64,000 bases of DNA, from NCBI RefSeq assembly GCF_006874705.1, contig NZ_CP035382.1:3720001-3784000 (forward strand), read 5' to 3'. Positions 23,775-32,504 of this stretch are shown here, piece after piece. The DNA is from Leclercia adecarboxylata. Lineage in GTDB: Bacteria > Pseudomonadota > Gammaproteobacteria > Enterobacterales > Enterobacteriaceae. Within the stretch, counting starts at the first letter, position 1; each line of letters begins with the position of its first letter. A model generated the notes under the pieces. The model was not told the origin of the DNA. It saw nothing but the letters and a program-made list of their open reading frames with translations, and searched no databases. The position numbers and the translations under genes are program-made.

Positions 23775-25166
23775 TTAACGGTGCGCCAGTTCCGCATGTT
23801 CATCGCTGTCCAGTACCGCTTTATCGGTCTGCTTCAGCCACTGGCTGGTGAGCGTACCGGCGGTCATGGAGCCGCTGACGTTCAGCGCGGTACGGCCCAT
23901 GTCGATCAGCGGTTCTACCGAGATCAGCAGTGCCACCAGCGTCACCGGCAGACCCAGCGCAGGCAGTACGATCAGCGCGGCAAAGGTCGCGCCGCCGCCC
24001 ACACCGGCCACACCGGCAGAGCTCACGGTCACAATCCCGACCAGGGTCGCAATCCAGACCGGATCCAGCGGGTTAATACCCACCGTCGGTGCCACCATTA
24101 CTGCCAGCATTGCCGGATAGAGACCTGCACAACCGTTCTGACCAATGGTCGCGCCAAAGGAGGCGGAGAAGCTGGCGATCGATTCCGGCACGCCCAGACG
24201 ACGGGTCTGCGCTTCCACGTTCAGTGGAATGGAGGCGGCGCTGGAGCGGCTGGTAAAGGCGAAGGTCAGCACCGGCCACACCTTACGGAAGTATTTCAGC
24301 GGGCTGACGCCGTTCACGCCGAGCAGAATGCCGTGGACCACAAACATGATGCCCAGACCGAGATAAGAGGCGACCACGAAGCTACCCAGCTTGATGATGT
24401 CCTGCAGGTTTGAGCCTGCCACCACTTTGGTCATCAGCGCCAGTACACCGTACGGGGTCAGCTGCATCACCAGACGCACCAGCTTCATCACCCAGCTCTG
24501 CAGGGTGTCGATGGCGGTCAGAACGCGCTGGCCTTTCGGGGCGTCATCTTTCAGCAGTTTCAGCGCGGCTACGCCGAGGAAGGCAGCGAAAATCACCACG
24601 CTGATGATCGACGTTGGGCTGGCCCCGGTGAGATCGGCAAACGGGTTTTTCGGGATAAAGGAGAGCAGCATCTGCGGTACGGTGAGATCCGCTACTTTAC
24701 CCGCATAGTTAGTCTCGATGGCGGTCAGGCGCGCGGTTTCTGCGGTACCCTGCACCAGGCCTTCTGCGGTCAGGCCAAACAGGTTGGTGACCAGCACGCC
24801 CACCAGAGCCGAGATCAGGGTGGTAAAGAGCAGCGTACCTATTGTCAGGACGCTGATTTTACCCAGCTGAGAGGCATTATGCAGACGGGCAACCGCGCTC
24901 AGAATAGAGGCAAACACCAGCGGCATAACAATCATCTGCAGCAGCTGGACGTAGCCGTTACCGACAACGTTGAACCACTGGATAGAGTCTTTCAGTACCG
25001 GGTTGCTGGCACCGTAAATGGCCTGCAGCGCCAGTCCAAAGACCACGCCCATCACCAGACCGACCAGTACTTTTTTGGCCAGGCTCCACTGTTTGTGACG
25101 CGACTGCGCCAGCAACAGCAGTAAGCCGACGAACACCACGATGTTCGCGATTAATGGAAAATTCAT
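23775..25166 (-). CDS. tcyP: L-cystine/sulfocysteine:cation symporter TcyP
   Basis: Inner-membrane transporter of the DAACS family that imports L-cystine and S-sulfocysteine with sodium or proton; formerly ydjN. The 463 residues match the E. coli length, with about eight helices plus re-entrant loops. The Ser-rich hairpin is seen in [19 protein letters not shown] and the substrate region in [22 protein letters not shown]. CysB control is known in E. coli; I see no defined site. CAGGAG precedes the ATG. Confidence 0.95.
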   Translation of the reverse strand: MNFPLIANIVVFVGLLLLLAQSRHKQWSLAKKVLVGLVMGVVFGLALQAIYGASNPVLKDSIQWFNVVGNGYVQLLQMIVMPLVFASILSAVARLHNASQLGKISVLTIGTLLFTTLISALVGVLVTNLFGLTAEGLVQGTAETARLTAIETNYAGKVADLTVPQMLLSFIPKNPFADLTGASPTSIISVVIFAAFLGVAALKLLKDDAPKGQRVLTAIDTLQSWVMKLVRLVMQLTPYGVLALMTKVVAGSNLQDIIKLGSFVVASYLGLGIMFVVHGILLGVNGVSPLKYFRKVWPVLTFAFTSRSSAASIPLNVEAQTRRLGVPESIASFSASFGATIGQNGCAGLYPAMLAVMVAPTVGINPLDPVWIATLVGIVTVSSAGVAGVGGGATFAALIVLPALGLPVTLVALLISVEPLIDMGRTALNVSGSMTAGTLTSQWLKQTDKAVLDSDEHAELAHR

Positions 25167-25295
25167 CCCGTTCTCCTGATTGAATAGCAGATCGGTATTA
25201 GGTCCGACCTTGTTGGCGCAAGATTATCAGAAGTGTGATCTGGTCGCTTATATCCAAATGGAATGGGTTATGCCAAAACGGCTGAATTCGTCCAG

Positions 25296-25886
25296 TTACT
25301 GCTCACTTTGATGGTGAATAAAGCGGTTGAACTGAAACTGCAGGGAATTAATCATGTGCGAGGACCAGCGCACGGCTCCGTTTTCCGGCAGCGTCTGCGG
25401 CATCCACACCGCCCAGGCAAACAGGGCCATGCACAGGGCGCGCTCCAGCTGGTTGCCTTTTTGCGGCCTGAGGATCGGCAGACGAAAACGCCAGCGGCAG
25501 GGCCACAGCAGAGGAACCCCCGCCGGGGTAAGCATGTCGGCCAGAATATGGCTCAGATAGCCCAGCACCATCCCCTGGATGGCATCCGCCGGGATCAGCC
25601 AGCTGTCCGGCACTTTTAAATAGAAGAGGGTAAGCGCGGCAAATACCGCCAGCAGGCTGTGTGTGAAGCCGCGATGGCCGCAGGCGCGGGCTATGGGTTT
25701 TGAGATCCACTTCAGCCGCTGCCCGAGCAGCGACTTTGGATGATCGATGTCAGGTAACAGGCAGGTCAAAACTGCCGATGGCACGATGTGCCACCAGTCA
25801 CCCTGCGCCAGCACTGGTGTAAGCTCAGCGTTTTTGGCAAACACTGCGCAGGCGAGAGAAAAGAGCAGATGACCTTCCGCCGTCAT
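25296..25886 (-). CDS. ydjM: SOS-associated inner-membrane protein YdjM
   Basis: Membrane-bound metal-dependent hydrolase family (YdjM/DUF457), 196 residues as in E. coli. Putative metal ligands are visible in LLPDIDHPKS and HRGFTHSLLA, with a later HILADMLTPAGVPLLWP. These resemble LexA-regulated hydrolases of unknown substrate. The in-frame GTG at 25898 would add four residues; the ATG at 25886 gives the family start MTAEGHLLFS. An SOS-like box lies 15 bases upstream. Confidence 0.92.
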   Translation of the reverse strand: MTAEGHLLFSLACAVFAKNAELTPVLAQGDWWHIVPSAVLTCLLPDIDHPKSLLGQRLKWISKPIARACGHRGFTHSLLAVFAALTLFYLKVPDSWLIPADAIQGMVLGYLSHILADMLTPAGVPLLWPCRWRFRLPILRPQKGNQLERALCMALFAWAVWMPQTLPENGAVRWSSHMINSLQFQFNRFIHHQSEQ

Positions 25887-25900
25887 GATAAAACCCACTA

Positions 25901-25920
25901 AACTGTCAATGCATCCAGTA
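25901..25920. promoter_or_regulatory. LexA-like box of ydjM
   Basis: AACTGT-CAATGCAT-CCAGTA fits CTGT-N8-ACAG with one mismatch. It lies immediately upstream of ydjM, which is LexA-controlled in E. coli. Confidence 0.7.
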
Positions 25921-25978
25921 TAGGGATTTTATACAGTATACGGAAGTAGTGACGGTGTAACTCTTTGTCACAAAGCTG

Positions 25979-26740
25979 TTAACGTGCGAGCCAGCCCCCA
26001 TCGACGGCGAGGGTGTAGCCGTTGACGTAGTCCGAGGCCGACGAGGCTAGGAATACCGCCGGGCCCTGGAGATCTTCCGGCTTACCCCAGCGACCCGCCG
26101 GAATACGGTCGAGGATCTCTTTGCTGCGCTGTTCGTCGTCGCGGAGTTGCTGGGTATTGTTGGTTGCCATATAGCCCGGCGCGATGGCGTTAACGTTTAT
26201 ACCATGGTGTGCCCACTCGTTGGCCAGCAGGCGGGTGATCCCGAGCACGCCGCTTTTCGACGCGGTATAAGAGGGAACGCGGATCCCGCCCTGGAACGAC
26301 AGCATGGAGGCAATGTTAATGATTTTGCCGCCTTGCCCCTGAGCGATGAACTGACGGGCCACGGCCTGCGACAGGAAAAAGACCGATTTCAGGTTGAGAT
26401 TCATCACATCATCCCAGTCCTTTTCGCTGAAGGTCAGAGCATCTTCCCGGCGAATGGTGCCGGCATTATTTACCAGAATATCAACGCGTCCCATGCCCGC
26501 CACCGTCTGCTCGACGATATCGTTAATAGCATCCTGCTTGCTGAGATCGGCCTGAATAGCCAGAAACCGGCGACCCAGCGCCTTCACGCCTGCAGCGGTC
26601 TCTTCCGGGATCCGGCGATTGACGCTCACGATGTCACAGCCTGCCTGCGCCAGACCCAGCGCCATGCCCTGGCCGAGTCCGGTATCACAGCCGGTAACGA
26701 TGGCAACTTTTCCTGAAAGATTAAAGGCATCCAGTATCAT
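25979..26740 (-). CDS. kduD: 2-dehydro-3-deoxy-D-gluconate 5-dehydrogenase (KduD-type)
   Basis: NAD-dependent short-chain dehydrogenase interconverting 2,5-diketo-3-deoxygluconate and 2-keto-3-deoxygluconate in uronate and pectin breakdown. It has 253 residues. SDR marks are TGCDTGLGQGMALGLAQAG (cofactor), LVNNAGTIRREDALTFSEKD, and the catalytic Ser-Tyr-Lys with SYTASKSGV. Similarity to E. coli KduD is strong to the last residues (NGYTLAVDGGWLAR). No kduI or other uronate gene is near, and K-12 has no gene at this position, so this copy looks inserted or a paralog. Confidence 0.88.
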   Translation of the reverse strand: MILDAFNLSGKVAIVTGCDTGLGQGMALGLAQAGCDIVSVNRRIPEETAAGVKALGRRFLAIQADLSKQDAINDIVEQTVAGMGRVDILVNNAGTIRREDALTFSEKDWDDVMNLNLKSVFFLSQAVARQFIAQGQGGKIINIASMLSFQGGIRVPSYTASKSGVLGITRLLANEWAHHGINVNAIAPGYMATNNTQQLRDDEQRSKEILDRIPAGRWGKPEDLQGPAVFLASSASDYVNGYTLAVDGGWLAR

Positions 26741-26855
26741 ACAGACCTCAGAAAGTAGGGGGGTATAGTTGTTCTGAGATAAGCATAGAAGCAGGGATAG
26801 GGAATATCAAATTAAAATGAAATGATGTTTTAAAAATTTTATGTGGATCATGTTT

Positions 26856-26878
26856 GCGGGCAACAGGACGTTGCCCGC
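26856..26878. other. hairpin downstream of hxpB
   Basis: GCGGGCAAC-AGGAC-GTTGCCCGC is a perfect 9-base stem ten bases after the hxpB stop. No T run follows on the minus strand, so its termination role is unsure. Confidence 0.6.
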
Positions 26879-26887
26879 CGTCGTTAA

Positions 26888-27556
26888 TCAGCCGCGCAGA
26901 TGTGCCACGGTGAGGTCCTGCAGCGAGGTCAGTTTAACGTCCGCCAGGGCGTAGCGGGCGTCATGCTGATTCTCTTCTGCGGGGACGACAATCGAGCGCA
27001 TTCGTGCCGCTTTGCTGGCGATCATGCCGTTAACGGAGTCTTCCAGCGCCACGCAGGTGGTCGGGTCGACGCCCAGCTTCGCGGCGCAGTCCATATAGAC
27101 CTGCGGGTGCGGCTTGCTGTAAGGCAGTTTTTCTGCCGAGGCCAGCGCATCAAAGCTGTCGCGCAGATCAAACATGATTAGCACTTTTTCCAGCATATGC
27201 AGCGGCGAGGCGGAGGCGAGGCCAACCTTCAACCCCTGCGCTCTGCACAGGGCGACAGCCTCACGGGCCCCTTTCAGCAGCGGGCGGTTCTCTTCCACCA
27301 GCGTAATGGCCCGGTTGATAATGCGGTCGGTGACCTCATCCCGGCCCGGCCCCACCCACGGCTGGTGGGCATACCAGAGTTCAACCACCATATCGATGCG
27401 CAGACCGAGGGTATCCGGCAGTTCGTGACGGCGGCTGATATCCACGCCCAGGCTGGCCATCACATCCAGTTCAGCACGATCCCAGAGCGGCTCGGAATCA
27501 ATCAGTAATCCATCCATATCAAAAATGGCTGCAAGAATTTGACGCGGAGTCGACAT
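26888..27556 (-). CDS. hxpB: hexitol/2-deoxyglucose-6-phosphate phosphatase HxpB (YniC)
   Basis: HAD-superfamily sugar-phosphate phosphatase, 222 residues as in E. coli YniC. Motif I is IFDMDGLLIDSEP (nucleophile Asp about 14), followed by GLASASPLHM (motif II) and ALEDSVNGMIASKAA (motif IV). E. coli HxpB dephosphorylates 2-deoxyglucose-6-phosphate and hexitol phosphates. AAGGAG stands upstream of the ATG. It is divergent from yniB. Confidence 0.94.
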   Translation of the reverse strand: MSTPRQILAAIFDMDGLLIDSEPLWDRAELDVMASLGVDISRRHELPDTLGLRIDMVVELWYAHQPWVGPGRDEVTDRIINRAITLVEENRPLLKGAREAVALCRAQGLKVGLASASPLHMLEKVLIMFDLRDSFDALASAEKLPYSKPHPQVYMDCAAKLGVDPTTCVALEDSVNGMIASKAARMRSIVVPAEENQHDARYALADVKLTSLQDLTVAHLRG

Positions 27557-27701
27557 GCAACTTCTCCTTTTGTGGGTGTTTATCAGGGGTAAAGGCTACC
27601 TAACCCTGGCAATTTACCATATCGCCTGCAAAGAACGGGCGAAAATGACAACCAGCAGGTAGACTTAGCCTCAAAGGATGTATTTTAAAAACGAGGAACC
27701 G

Positions 27702-28238
27702 ATGACATATCAACAAGCTGGACGTGTAGCGATACTGAAGATAATCGCCGGATGGGTAATTTTTATCCCGGCGGTGATCTCGACAATTATTTCCGTCCTG
27801 AAATTTATTTATGACCACAGCGAAAAGCAGGCCGGGATCAATGCCGTGATGCTGGATTTTGCCCATGTCATGATCGAGATGATGCGCTTTAACACGCCGT
27901 TTCTTAATTTCTTCTGGTACAACTCCCCGACGCCAGATTTCCGGCAGGGAATGAACATCGCGTTCTGGATTATCTTTGCTCTGATCTTTATTGCTCTGGC
28001 ACTACAGGCTTCCGGAGCGCGGATGCGCCGGCAGACCCGCCTCATTCGCGAAGGGCTGGAAGCCCAGCTGATTCTGGAGAAGGCAAAAGAAGAAGAGGGA
28101 TTAACGCGCGAACAGATCGAAGCGCGCATTGTGGTACCGAATCACACCATTTTCCTGCAAATTTTTACCCTCTATGTACTTCCGGTGCTGATGATCGTTG
28201 CCGGGTACTTCCTGTTCTCCCTGCTCGGCCTGTTATAA
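27702..28238 (+). CDS. yniB: inner membrane protein YniB
   Basis: Uncharacterised inner-membrane protein of 178 residues, as in E. coli. Hydrophobic helices are visible near residues 15-35, 85-105 and 155-175; a charged segment between the last two has LEKAKEEEGLTREQIEARIVVP. I chose the ATG at 27702 (MTYQQAGR) with GAGGA upstream. An earlier in-frame ATG at 27678 adds eight residues not seen in the E. coli protein. No function is known. Confidence 0.9.
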   Translation: MTYQQAGRVAILKIIAGWVIFIPAVISTIISVLKFIYDHSEKQAGINAVMLDFAHVMIEMMRFNTPFLNFFWYNSPTPDFRQGMNIAFWIIFALIFIALALQASGARMRRQTRLIREGLEAQLILEKAKEEEGLTREQIEARIVVPNHTIFLQIFTLYVLPVLMIVAGYFLFSLLGLL

Positions 28239-28245
28239 GCGTTCG

Positions 28246-28269
28246 CTGCCGGGCAGTGCTGCCCGGCAG
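28246..28269. terminator. inverted repeat between convergent yniB and yniA
   Basis: CTGCCGGGCAG and CTGCCCGGCAG form a perfect 11-base inverted repeat with a two-base centre. The T content after it is low (TCTGTCC), so it may be a transcription barrier or a REP-related unit rather than a classic terminator. Confidence 0.55.
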
Positions 28270-28277
28270 TCTGTCCG

Positions 28278-29138
28278 CTACGCTGCCAGCACCCGCTCCA
28301 TCGCCTTCTGCGCAATCACCAGATGCTCGCCGCCAAACAGAATGGCGCGGTTCATCAGGGTATAGAGCTGATAGACCGGCTGCCTTTGCAGAAAACCGGC
28401 CGGCAACGGCGAGACTGACTGATAGCCGTCGTAGATCTGCGGCAGCTGTTCAGGATGCAGCGGCAGCATCGCGAGGTCGCACTCCCTGTCTCCCCAGTAG
28501 CAGGCCGGATCGAAGATATAGGGGCCGTTCGGACCCAGCGCACAGTTGCCCGACCACAGATCGCCGTGCAGCAGCGAAGGCTGCGGCTGGTGCGAGGCCA
28601 GGCGCTGCTGAATATGATCGACAATGGCGTCAATGTTGCCGAACTCCAGCCCTTTTTCCGCCGCCAGTTCCAGCTGCCAGCCGATCCGTTGTTCGGCAAA
28701 GAAGGTCGACCAGCGGCGTTGCCAGGCGTTGGGTTGCGGGGTGGTTGAGAGGTCGTTGTCGAAATCGAGACCGAACTGCGGCTGCTCACTCCACAGATGG
28801 AGGCGGGCAATTTGTTGCCCCAGGATAAAGGCGTTATGCGCATCGAGCGGACGGGCAGGGAGGTACTCCATCACCAGAAAGCTGTAGTCACGATCGCTTC
28901 CGACGGCCCACACCTGGGGTACGGAGACGGTTTTGCTGCGGGAGAGCAGTTCCAGCTGGTCAGCTTCCGCGGTAAAGATGGGTAACAGCTCGCGTTCATC
29001 ACATTTTACGAAGAGGTCGCGTCCTGCATAGCGCAGATGCCATGCGGCGTGGATCTCGCCCCCTGGCAGCTCGTTACGCAGTTCAATTTCACCTTCGCCC
29101 AGTTGTTCACTTAAAAGATGACTGATAGCCTGCCACAT
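28278..29138 (-). CDS. yniA: fructosamine kinase family protein YniA
   Basis: Cytoplasmic kinase-like protein of the fructosamine-3-kinase family, 286 residues as in E. coli. Kinase-fold motifs are FVKCDERELLPIFTAEA (ATP-binding Lys), LVMEYLPARPL (hinge), LLHGDLWSGN (catalytic loop) and FDPACYWGDRECDLAM (metal loop). Related enzymes repair glycated amines; the true E. coli substrate is not settled. Confidence 0.93.
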   Translation of the reverse strand: MWQAISHLLSEQLGEGEIELRNELPGGEIHAAWHLRYAGRDLFVKCDERELLPIFTAEADQLELLSRSKTVSVPQVWAVGSDRDYSFLVMEYLPARPLDAHNAFILGQQIARLHLWSEQPQFGLDFDNDLSTTPQPNAWQRRWSTFFAEQRIGWQLELAAEKGLEFGNIDAIVDHIQQRLASHQPQPSLLHGDLWSGNCALGPNGPYIFDPACYWGDRECDLAMLPLHPEQLPQIYDGYQSVSPLPAGFLQRQPVYQLYTLMNRAILFGGEHLVIAQKAMERVLAA

Positions 29139-29243
29139 GATCGCTCTCCCATGTTGTCTGCCAGATCATAAAGTTAGCGTGAAACTATGGTCAAAAAACA
29201 CGAACTAACGCACATCTACACCGTTTGGTTGACCCTGTGGCAC

Positions 29244-29540
29244 TTATTGTTGCTGTTTTTGCCAGTTTTCCCAGCTCGTGACTTCAACCTGCGGTTCTTT
29301 CCCGGTGGCGCTCTCCACCAGACCTGTGGCCAGCGCCTTCACTTCGTCTTCACTCAGGGTACTGACCAGACCGTAGGTATGGGTACCCAGCTCATGCAGA
29401 TTGCCGTCGCCGTCGCCGTCGGTCATGGTTAGCAAAAAACCGCCGCGGGTAAGATGGTTGTTGATTTCATTGAGTTCTGTCAGCGAGTCTTCATGAACTT
29501 TTACGGTTACCACGTAGCGAGCGATCTCTCCACTGCTCAT
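29244..29540 (-). CDS. ydiZ: YdiZ, small protein resembling the GhoS/DUF2622 fold
   Basis: Cytoplasmic 98-residue protein at the E. coli ydiZ position between yniA and pfkB. The pattern of RYVVTVKV, a GGFLLTMTDGDG turn, HELGTHTYGLVST and a C-terminal VEVTSWENW resembles the layout of the type V antitoxin endoribonuclease GhoS, judged by eye. No GhoT-like toxin gene is near. It follows pfkB with 88 bases between. The function is unknown. Confidence 0.8.
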   Translation of the reverse strand: MSSGEIARYVVTVKVHEDSLTELNEINNHLTRGGFLLTMTDGDGDGNLHELGTHTYGLVSTLSEDEVKALATGLVESATGKEPQVEVTSWENWQKQQQ

Positions 29541-29628
29541 AATTCACCTCGTTGTTATCACGAAATTTTTTTAGCATAGACGATTCATGCCATTTGTCGC
29601 CCTCGCCGGGTCACCGGGAGGGCAAGGG

Positions 29629-30561
29629 TTACGCATTTGTCAGGTATGTGAAGATTTTCTGCGTGTCATCAAGGGAGCACAGCCGGGTTCCGTGATTAAT
29701 GGTTGCCGCGCTGCCTGCCGCCACGCCGTATTGAGTCATCTCCCGTAAAGACGCCCCTTGTGCCAGCTTCAGGGTCATGGCACCCACCATGCTGTCCCCC
29801 GCGCCGACGGTACTCTGGCTTTTCATCGGCGGCGGCACGACATGCACCGATCCGGTTTCATCCACGCCCAGCGCACCCTGTGGGCCCAGGGACACCACTA
29901 CCCGCCGGGCTTTACCGCTTTTCACCAGTTCTTCTGCGGCGTTACGCACATCATCCGGCTGGCTGAGATCGCGATTGACCAGCGCGCTTAGCTCTTTCTG
30001 ATTGGGTTTCACCAGCTCGATGTTGCCAAGGGTCAGTGCGGCGCTGAGGGCCTCTCCGGAGCTGTCAACGATGCAGCGGATGCCGTTCTGTTGCGCTGCG
30101 CGAATAAGCTGGGTCAGGCGCTCGGTTTTGACCCCGGGTGGCAGGCTGCCGCTGATGACCAGCAGCGCGCCGCTCTCGATGGCCAGCACTTTCTCTTCCA
30201 GCTGGCGAAATTCATCTTCGCTCAGCGTCGCGCCAGGCATCACAAAGCGATACTGCTCGTGGGTGGATTCAACATGCACGTGCAGGTTTTGCCGGGTCCA
30301 GTCATGAGCATCGACCGTATCCACGGCGACCTGCTCATCAGCCAGAAGCGAGACAAGGTGTTCACCCGTCGCGCCGCCCGCAGGAAAGATGGCGGTAGCT
30401 TTTCCGCCGAGGTGAACAATGGCGCGCGCCACGTTAATCCCACCGCCGCCGGGTTCGAAAACCGGCGCGCTGCAGCGAAGTTTACCTTCAGGATAGAGTT
30501 GAGCCGTCAGGGTTGCGCTGTCCAGAGAAGGGGAGAGCGTCAACGTAAAGATACGATCCAT
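29629..30561 (-). CDS. pfkB: 6-phosphofructokinase II
   Basis: Minor phosphofructokinase of the ribokinase/PfkB family: fructose-6-phosphate + ATP to fructose-1,6-bisphosphate. It has 310 residues (309 in E. coli). PfkB signatures are visible: GGGGINVARAIVHLGG near residue 37 and the C-terminal STVGAGDSMVGAMTLKLA with catalytic Asp about 256. LVKPNQKELS lies between. AAAGGAG precedes the ATG. It is divergent from ydiY. Confidence 0.97.
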   Translation of the reverse strand: MDRIFTLTLSPSLDSATLTAQLYPEGKLRCSAPVFEPGGGGINVARAIVHLGGKATAIFPAGGATGEHLVSLLADEQVAVDTVDAHDWTRQNLHVHVESTHEQYRFVMPGATLSEDEFRQLEEKVLAIESGALLVISGSLPPGVKTERLTQLIRAAQQNGIRCIVDSSGEALSAALTLGNIELVKPNQKELSALVNRDLSQPDDVRNAAEELVKSGKARRVVVSLGPQGALGVDETGSVHVVPPPMKSQSTVGAGDSMVGAMTLKLAQGASLREMTQYGVAAGSAATINHGTRLCSLDDTQKIFTYLTNA

Positions 30562-30810
30562 GCTGATCTCCTTTGAATGAGGATAGCCTTAAGCCTGGCA
30601 CCTAACCCGCGGAAGGGAAAGTAAATAACAATATGATTTTAAATATGAATATCGTTACGTACCCTGACGTTTATTTATAAATAACCGGCTGGTTTAAGAT
30701 CGTTCTTATTCCAAAAATGAAACAAGAAATCATTGCTATGTTATTTGAGCCTTTTTATAATTTGTTACCTTTCGTGGGATCTCATGGCATTGATCCGCAA
30801 GAAAGTTTCC

Positions 30811-30834
30811 GGGACCGTAATGGTCTCTTTTTTT
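30811..30834 (+). terminator. intrinsic-terminator-like hairpin in the ydiY leader
   Basis: GGGACC-GTAAT-GGTCTC can form a 6-base stem (one G-T pair) followed by T7. It ends 20 bases before the ydiY ATG, so it would stop transcripts before ydiY. It could be an attenuator or the end of an upstream small RNA. Confidence 0.65.
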
Positions 30835-30854
30835 GTTGTACGGACTCTTTATAA

Positions 30855-31613
30855 ATGAAGCTTTTAAAGACAGTACCCGCTGCAATGATGGTAGCGGGAG
30901 GCCTGTTTGCGTCAATGCATGCAACAGCCGATGATTCCGTTTTTACTGTCATGGACGATCCCTCCACTGCACAGAAACCTTTTGAAGGCAACCTGAACGC
31001 AGGTTATCTGGCGCAATCAGGCAATACCAAAAGCTCCTCCCTGACCGCTGACACCACTATGACCTGGTACGGCACCAGCACCGCCTGGTCGCTGTGGGGT
31101 AACGCCAGCAATACCTCATCTAACGATGAGCGCTCTTCCGAGAAATATGCGGTGGGTGGGCGTAGCCGTTACAACATGACTGACGTTGACTACCTCTTCG
31201 GCCAGGCAAGCTGGTTGACCGACCGCTACAACGGCTATCGTCAGCGTGATGTAGCAACGGCCGGTTATGGTCGTCAGTTCCTGAACGGTCCGGTACACAG
31301 CTTCCGCTTTGAATTTGGTCCGGGTGTGCGTTACGACGAATATACTGACGGCGACACCGAAACCCAGCCGCTGGGCTATGCGTCCGGGACCTATGCCTGG
31401 CAGATGACCGATAACGCCAAATTTACCCAGGGCGTCTCTGTCTTTGGCGCTGACGACACTACCGTCAACTCTGAGACTGCGCTGAACGTGGCGATTAACG
31501 CCCATTTCGGGCTGAAGGTTGCCTACAATGTGACCTGGAACTCTGAGCCACCAGCCTCTGCACCGGAACATACCGATCGCAGAACTACCGTCTCTCTGGG
31601 CTACAAGATGTAA
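30855..31613 (+). CDS. ydiY: YdiY, DUF481 outer-membrane-like protein
   Basis: Predicted exported beta-barrel of the DUF481 family, 252 residues as in E. coli. A signal peptide ends about residue 25 (SMHATADDS). The mature chain has alternating beta-strand patterns such as GNLNAGYLAQSGNTKSSSL and ends TTVSLGYKM, a typical outer-membrane C-terminus with aromatic Tyr. Acid induction has been reported in E. coli. The ribosome site is weak (CGGA). A terminator-like hairpin precedes it and a strong terminator follows. Confidence 0.93.
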   Translation: MKLLKTVPAAMMVAGGLFASMHATADDSVFTVMDDPSTAQKPFEGNLNAGYLAQSGNTKSSSLTADTTMTWYGTSTAWSLWGNASNTSSNDERSSEKYAVGGRSRYNMTDVDYLFGQASWLTDRYNGYRQRDVATAGYGRQFLNGPVHSFRFEFGPGVRYDEYTDGDTETQPLGYASGTYAWQMTDNAKFTQGVSVFGADDTTVNSETALNVAINAHFGLKVAYNVTWNSEPPASAPEHTDRRTTVSLGYKM

Positions 31614-31619
31614 TCGCAG

Positions 31620-31648
31620 CGGGCCAATAATATATTGGCCCGTTTTTA
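31620..31648 (+). terminator. ydiY terminator
   Basis: CGGGCCAATA and TATTGGCCCG form a 10-base perfect stem with a three-base loop, followed by T5. Confidence 0.92.
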
Positions 31649-31787
31649 ATTTTTGTGCTGATAAATAATAAACAGTGTTTTAAAATATGGCCGCAGCCGA
31701 TATCTCCATATTTTCTCCATAATTTCCCGCTTTGTTAACATTCAATTTATTTGACACGAATTGATAAATATTTTGACTATGCAAAAG

Positions 31788-31803
31788 TGTGATCCAGATC
31801 TAA
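31788..31803 (+). promoter_or_regulatory. possible CRP-like site before the 77-residue gene
   Basis: TGTGA-TCCAGA-TCTAA has one full CRP half-site and a poor second half. It lies 66 bases before the start codon; weak evidence. Confidence 0.3.
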
Positions 31804-31868
31804 ACTATGAGGACAAGTTAGATATTGCTCTAAGTTGGTCTGTATTAATTCAGTAAGAGAAAAACATC

Positions 31869-32102
31869 ATGAATAAAATCACAACTGCTTCTGCAGCAAT
31901 AGTGCTTTCTGGACTGTCGTTCGGCGCATTTGCCGCTGATTCTGCATATAACTCTGCCAGTGACACGTCTACACAAATTGGCATCACGAAAGCCTCTGAT
32001 GTAGAAGCCGGATCGAACATCGCCCCGGGCTCGCAATCTACCGGGCAATCCATGGATGACGCGTTCGACGTGCATAAACTGGTTGCCGGTGAATGGTCCT
32101 GA
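31869..32102 (+). CDS. small exported protein of unknown function
   Basis: A 77-residue protein with a clear signal peptide (MNKITTASAAIVLSGLSFGAFA, cleavage after AFA about residue 22). The mature 55 residues are polar, rich in Ser, Asp, Ala and Thr, have no Cys and look flexible. It has its own AT-rich upstream region and its own terminator, so it is probably a real monocistronic gene. I do not recognise it, and K-12 has nothing I know of at this spot. The style (short periplasmic, stress-type) is like DUF1471 proteins, but no such domain is visible. Confidence 0.75.
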   Translation: MNKITTASAAIVLSGLSFGAFAADSAYNSASDTSTQIGITKASDVEAGSNIAPGSQSTGQSMDDAFDVHKLVAGEWS

Positions 32103-32155
32103 TTGATTCGTCAAACACGATAAATTCATTTGCTGGCTGTTATTACCGCTAAAAA

Positions 32156-32184
32156 AAACCGGATTCTGATGTACCGGTTTTTTT
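32156..32184 (+). terminator. terminator of the 77-residue gene
   Basis: AAACCGG (32156-32162) pairs with CCGGTTT (32174-32180), followed by more T. The A run on the left makes it possibly bidirectional, serving yniD as well. Confidence 0.75.
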
Positions 32185-32287
32185 ATTTCTGCCGTTTGTG
32201 TAAAGATATTTAAAACGTAAGTTTATATTCGTTGGGTTTTGCAAACAAAAGCGAATACAACTACGCGACAGTACAGGGAAGATACGA

Positions 32288-32395
32288 TTAACCCCAAAGC
32301 ATCGCCGCCCAGCGTAATAACAGCAGGGCAGCATAAAGGGTGATTAACACAATCACCATCTTCCAGTATTTTTTTGAAAAGCGTTTCGTCGGCAT
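32288..32395 (-). CDS. yniD: small membrane protein YniD
   Basis: A 35-residue protein: basic start (MPTKRFSKKYWK), one hydrophobic helix, and end LLLLRWAAMLWG. It matches E. coli YniD (35 residues, MPTKRF...RWAAMIWG) as I recall it, and lies in the same region near thrS. AAGGA stands seven bases before the ATG. Probably a single-pass inner-membrane protein; function unknown. Confidence 0.93.
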   Translation of the reverse strand: MPTKRFSKKYWKMVIVLITLYAALLLLRWAAMLWG

Positions 32396-32504
32396 CACAT
32401 CATCCTTGTTCTTTGGTCGTGGTCGACTGCTAAGTCTACCAAAGAGCAAAAATAATTGCGCTTCACCGGGAAGTTATAGCGTCAGGCGCTGGCAACAGCG
32501 AGCT

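Noticed and set aside
25922..25945. second LexA box upstream of ydjM
   Set aside because: ACAG at about 25937 has no CTGT partner eight bases away; only a half-site.
28246..28269. CRISPR-like or transposon end repeat
   Set aside because: A single short inverted repeat between convergent genes, with no spaced copies, no cas genes and no target duplication.
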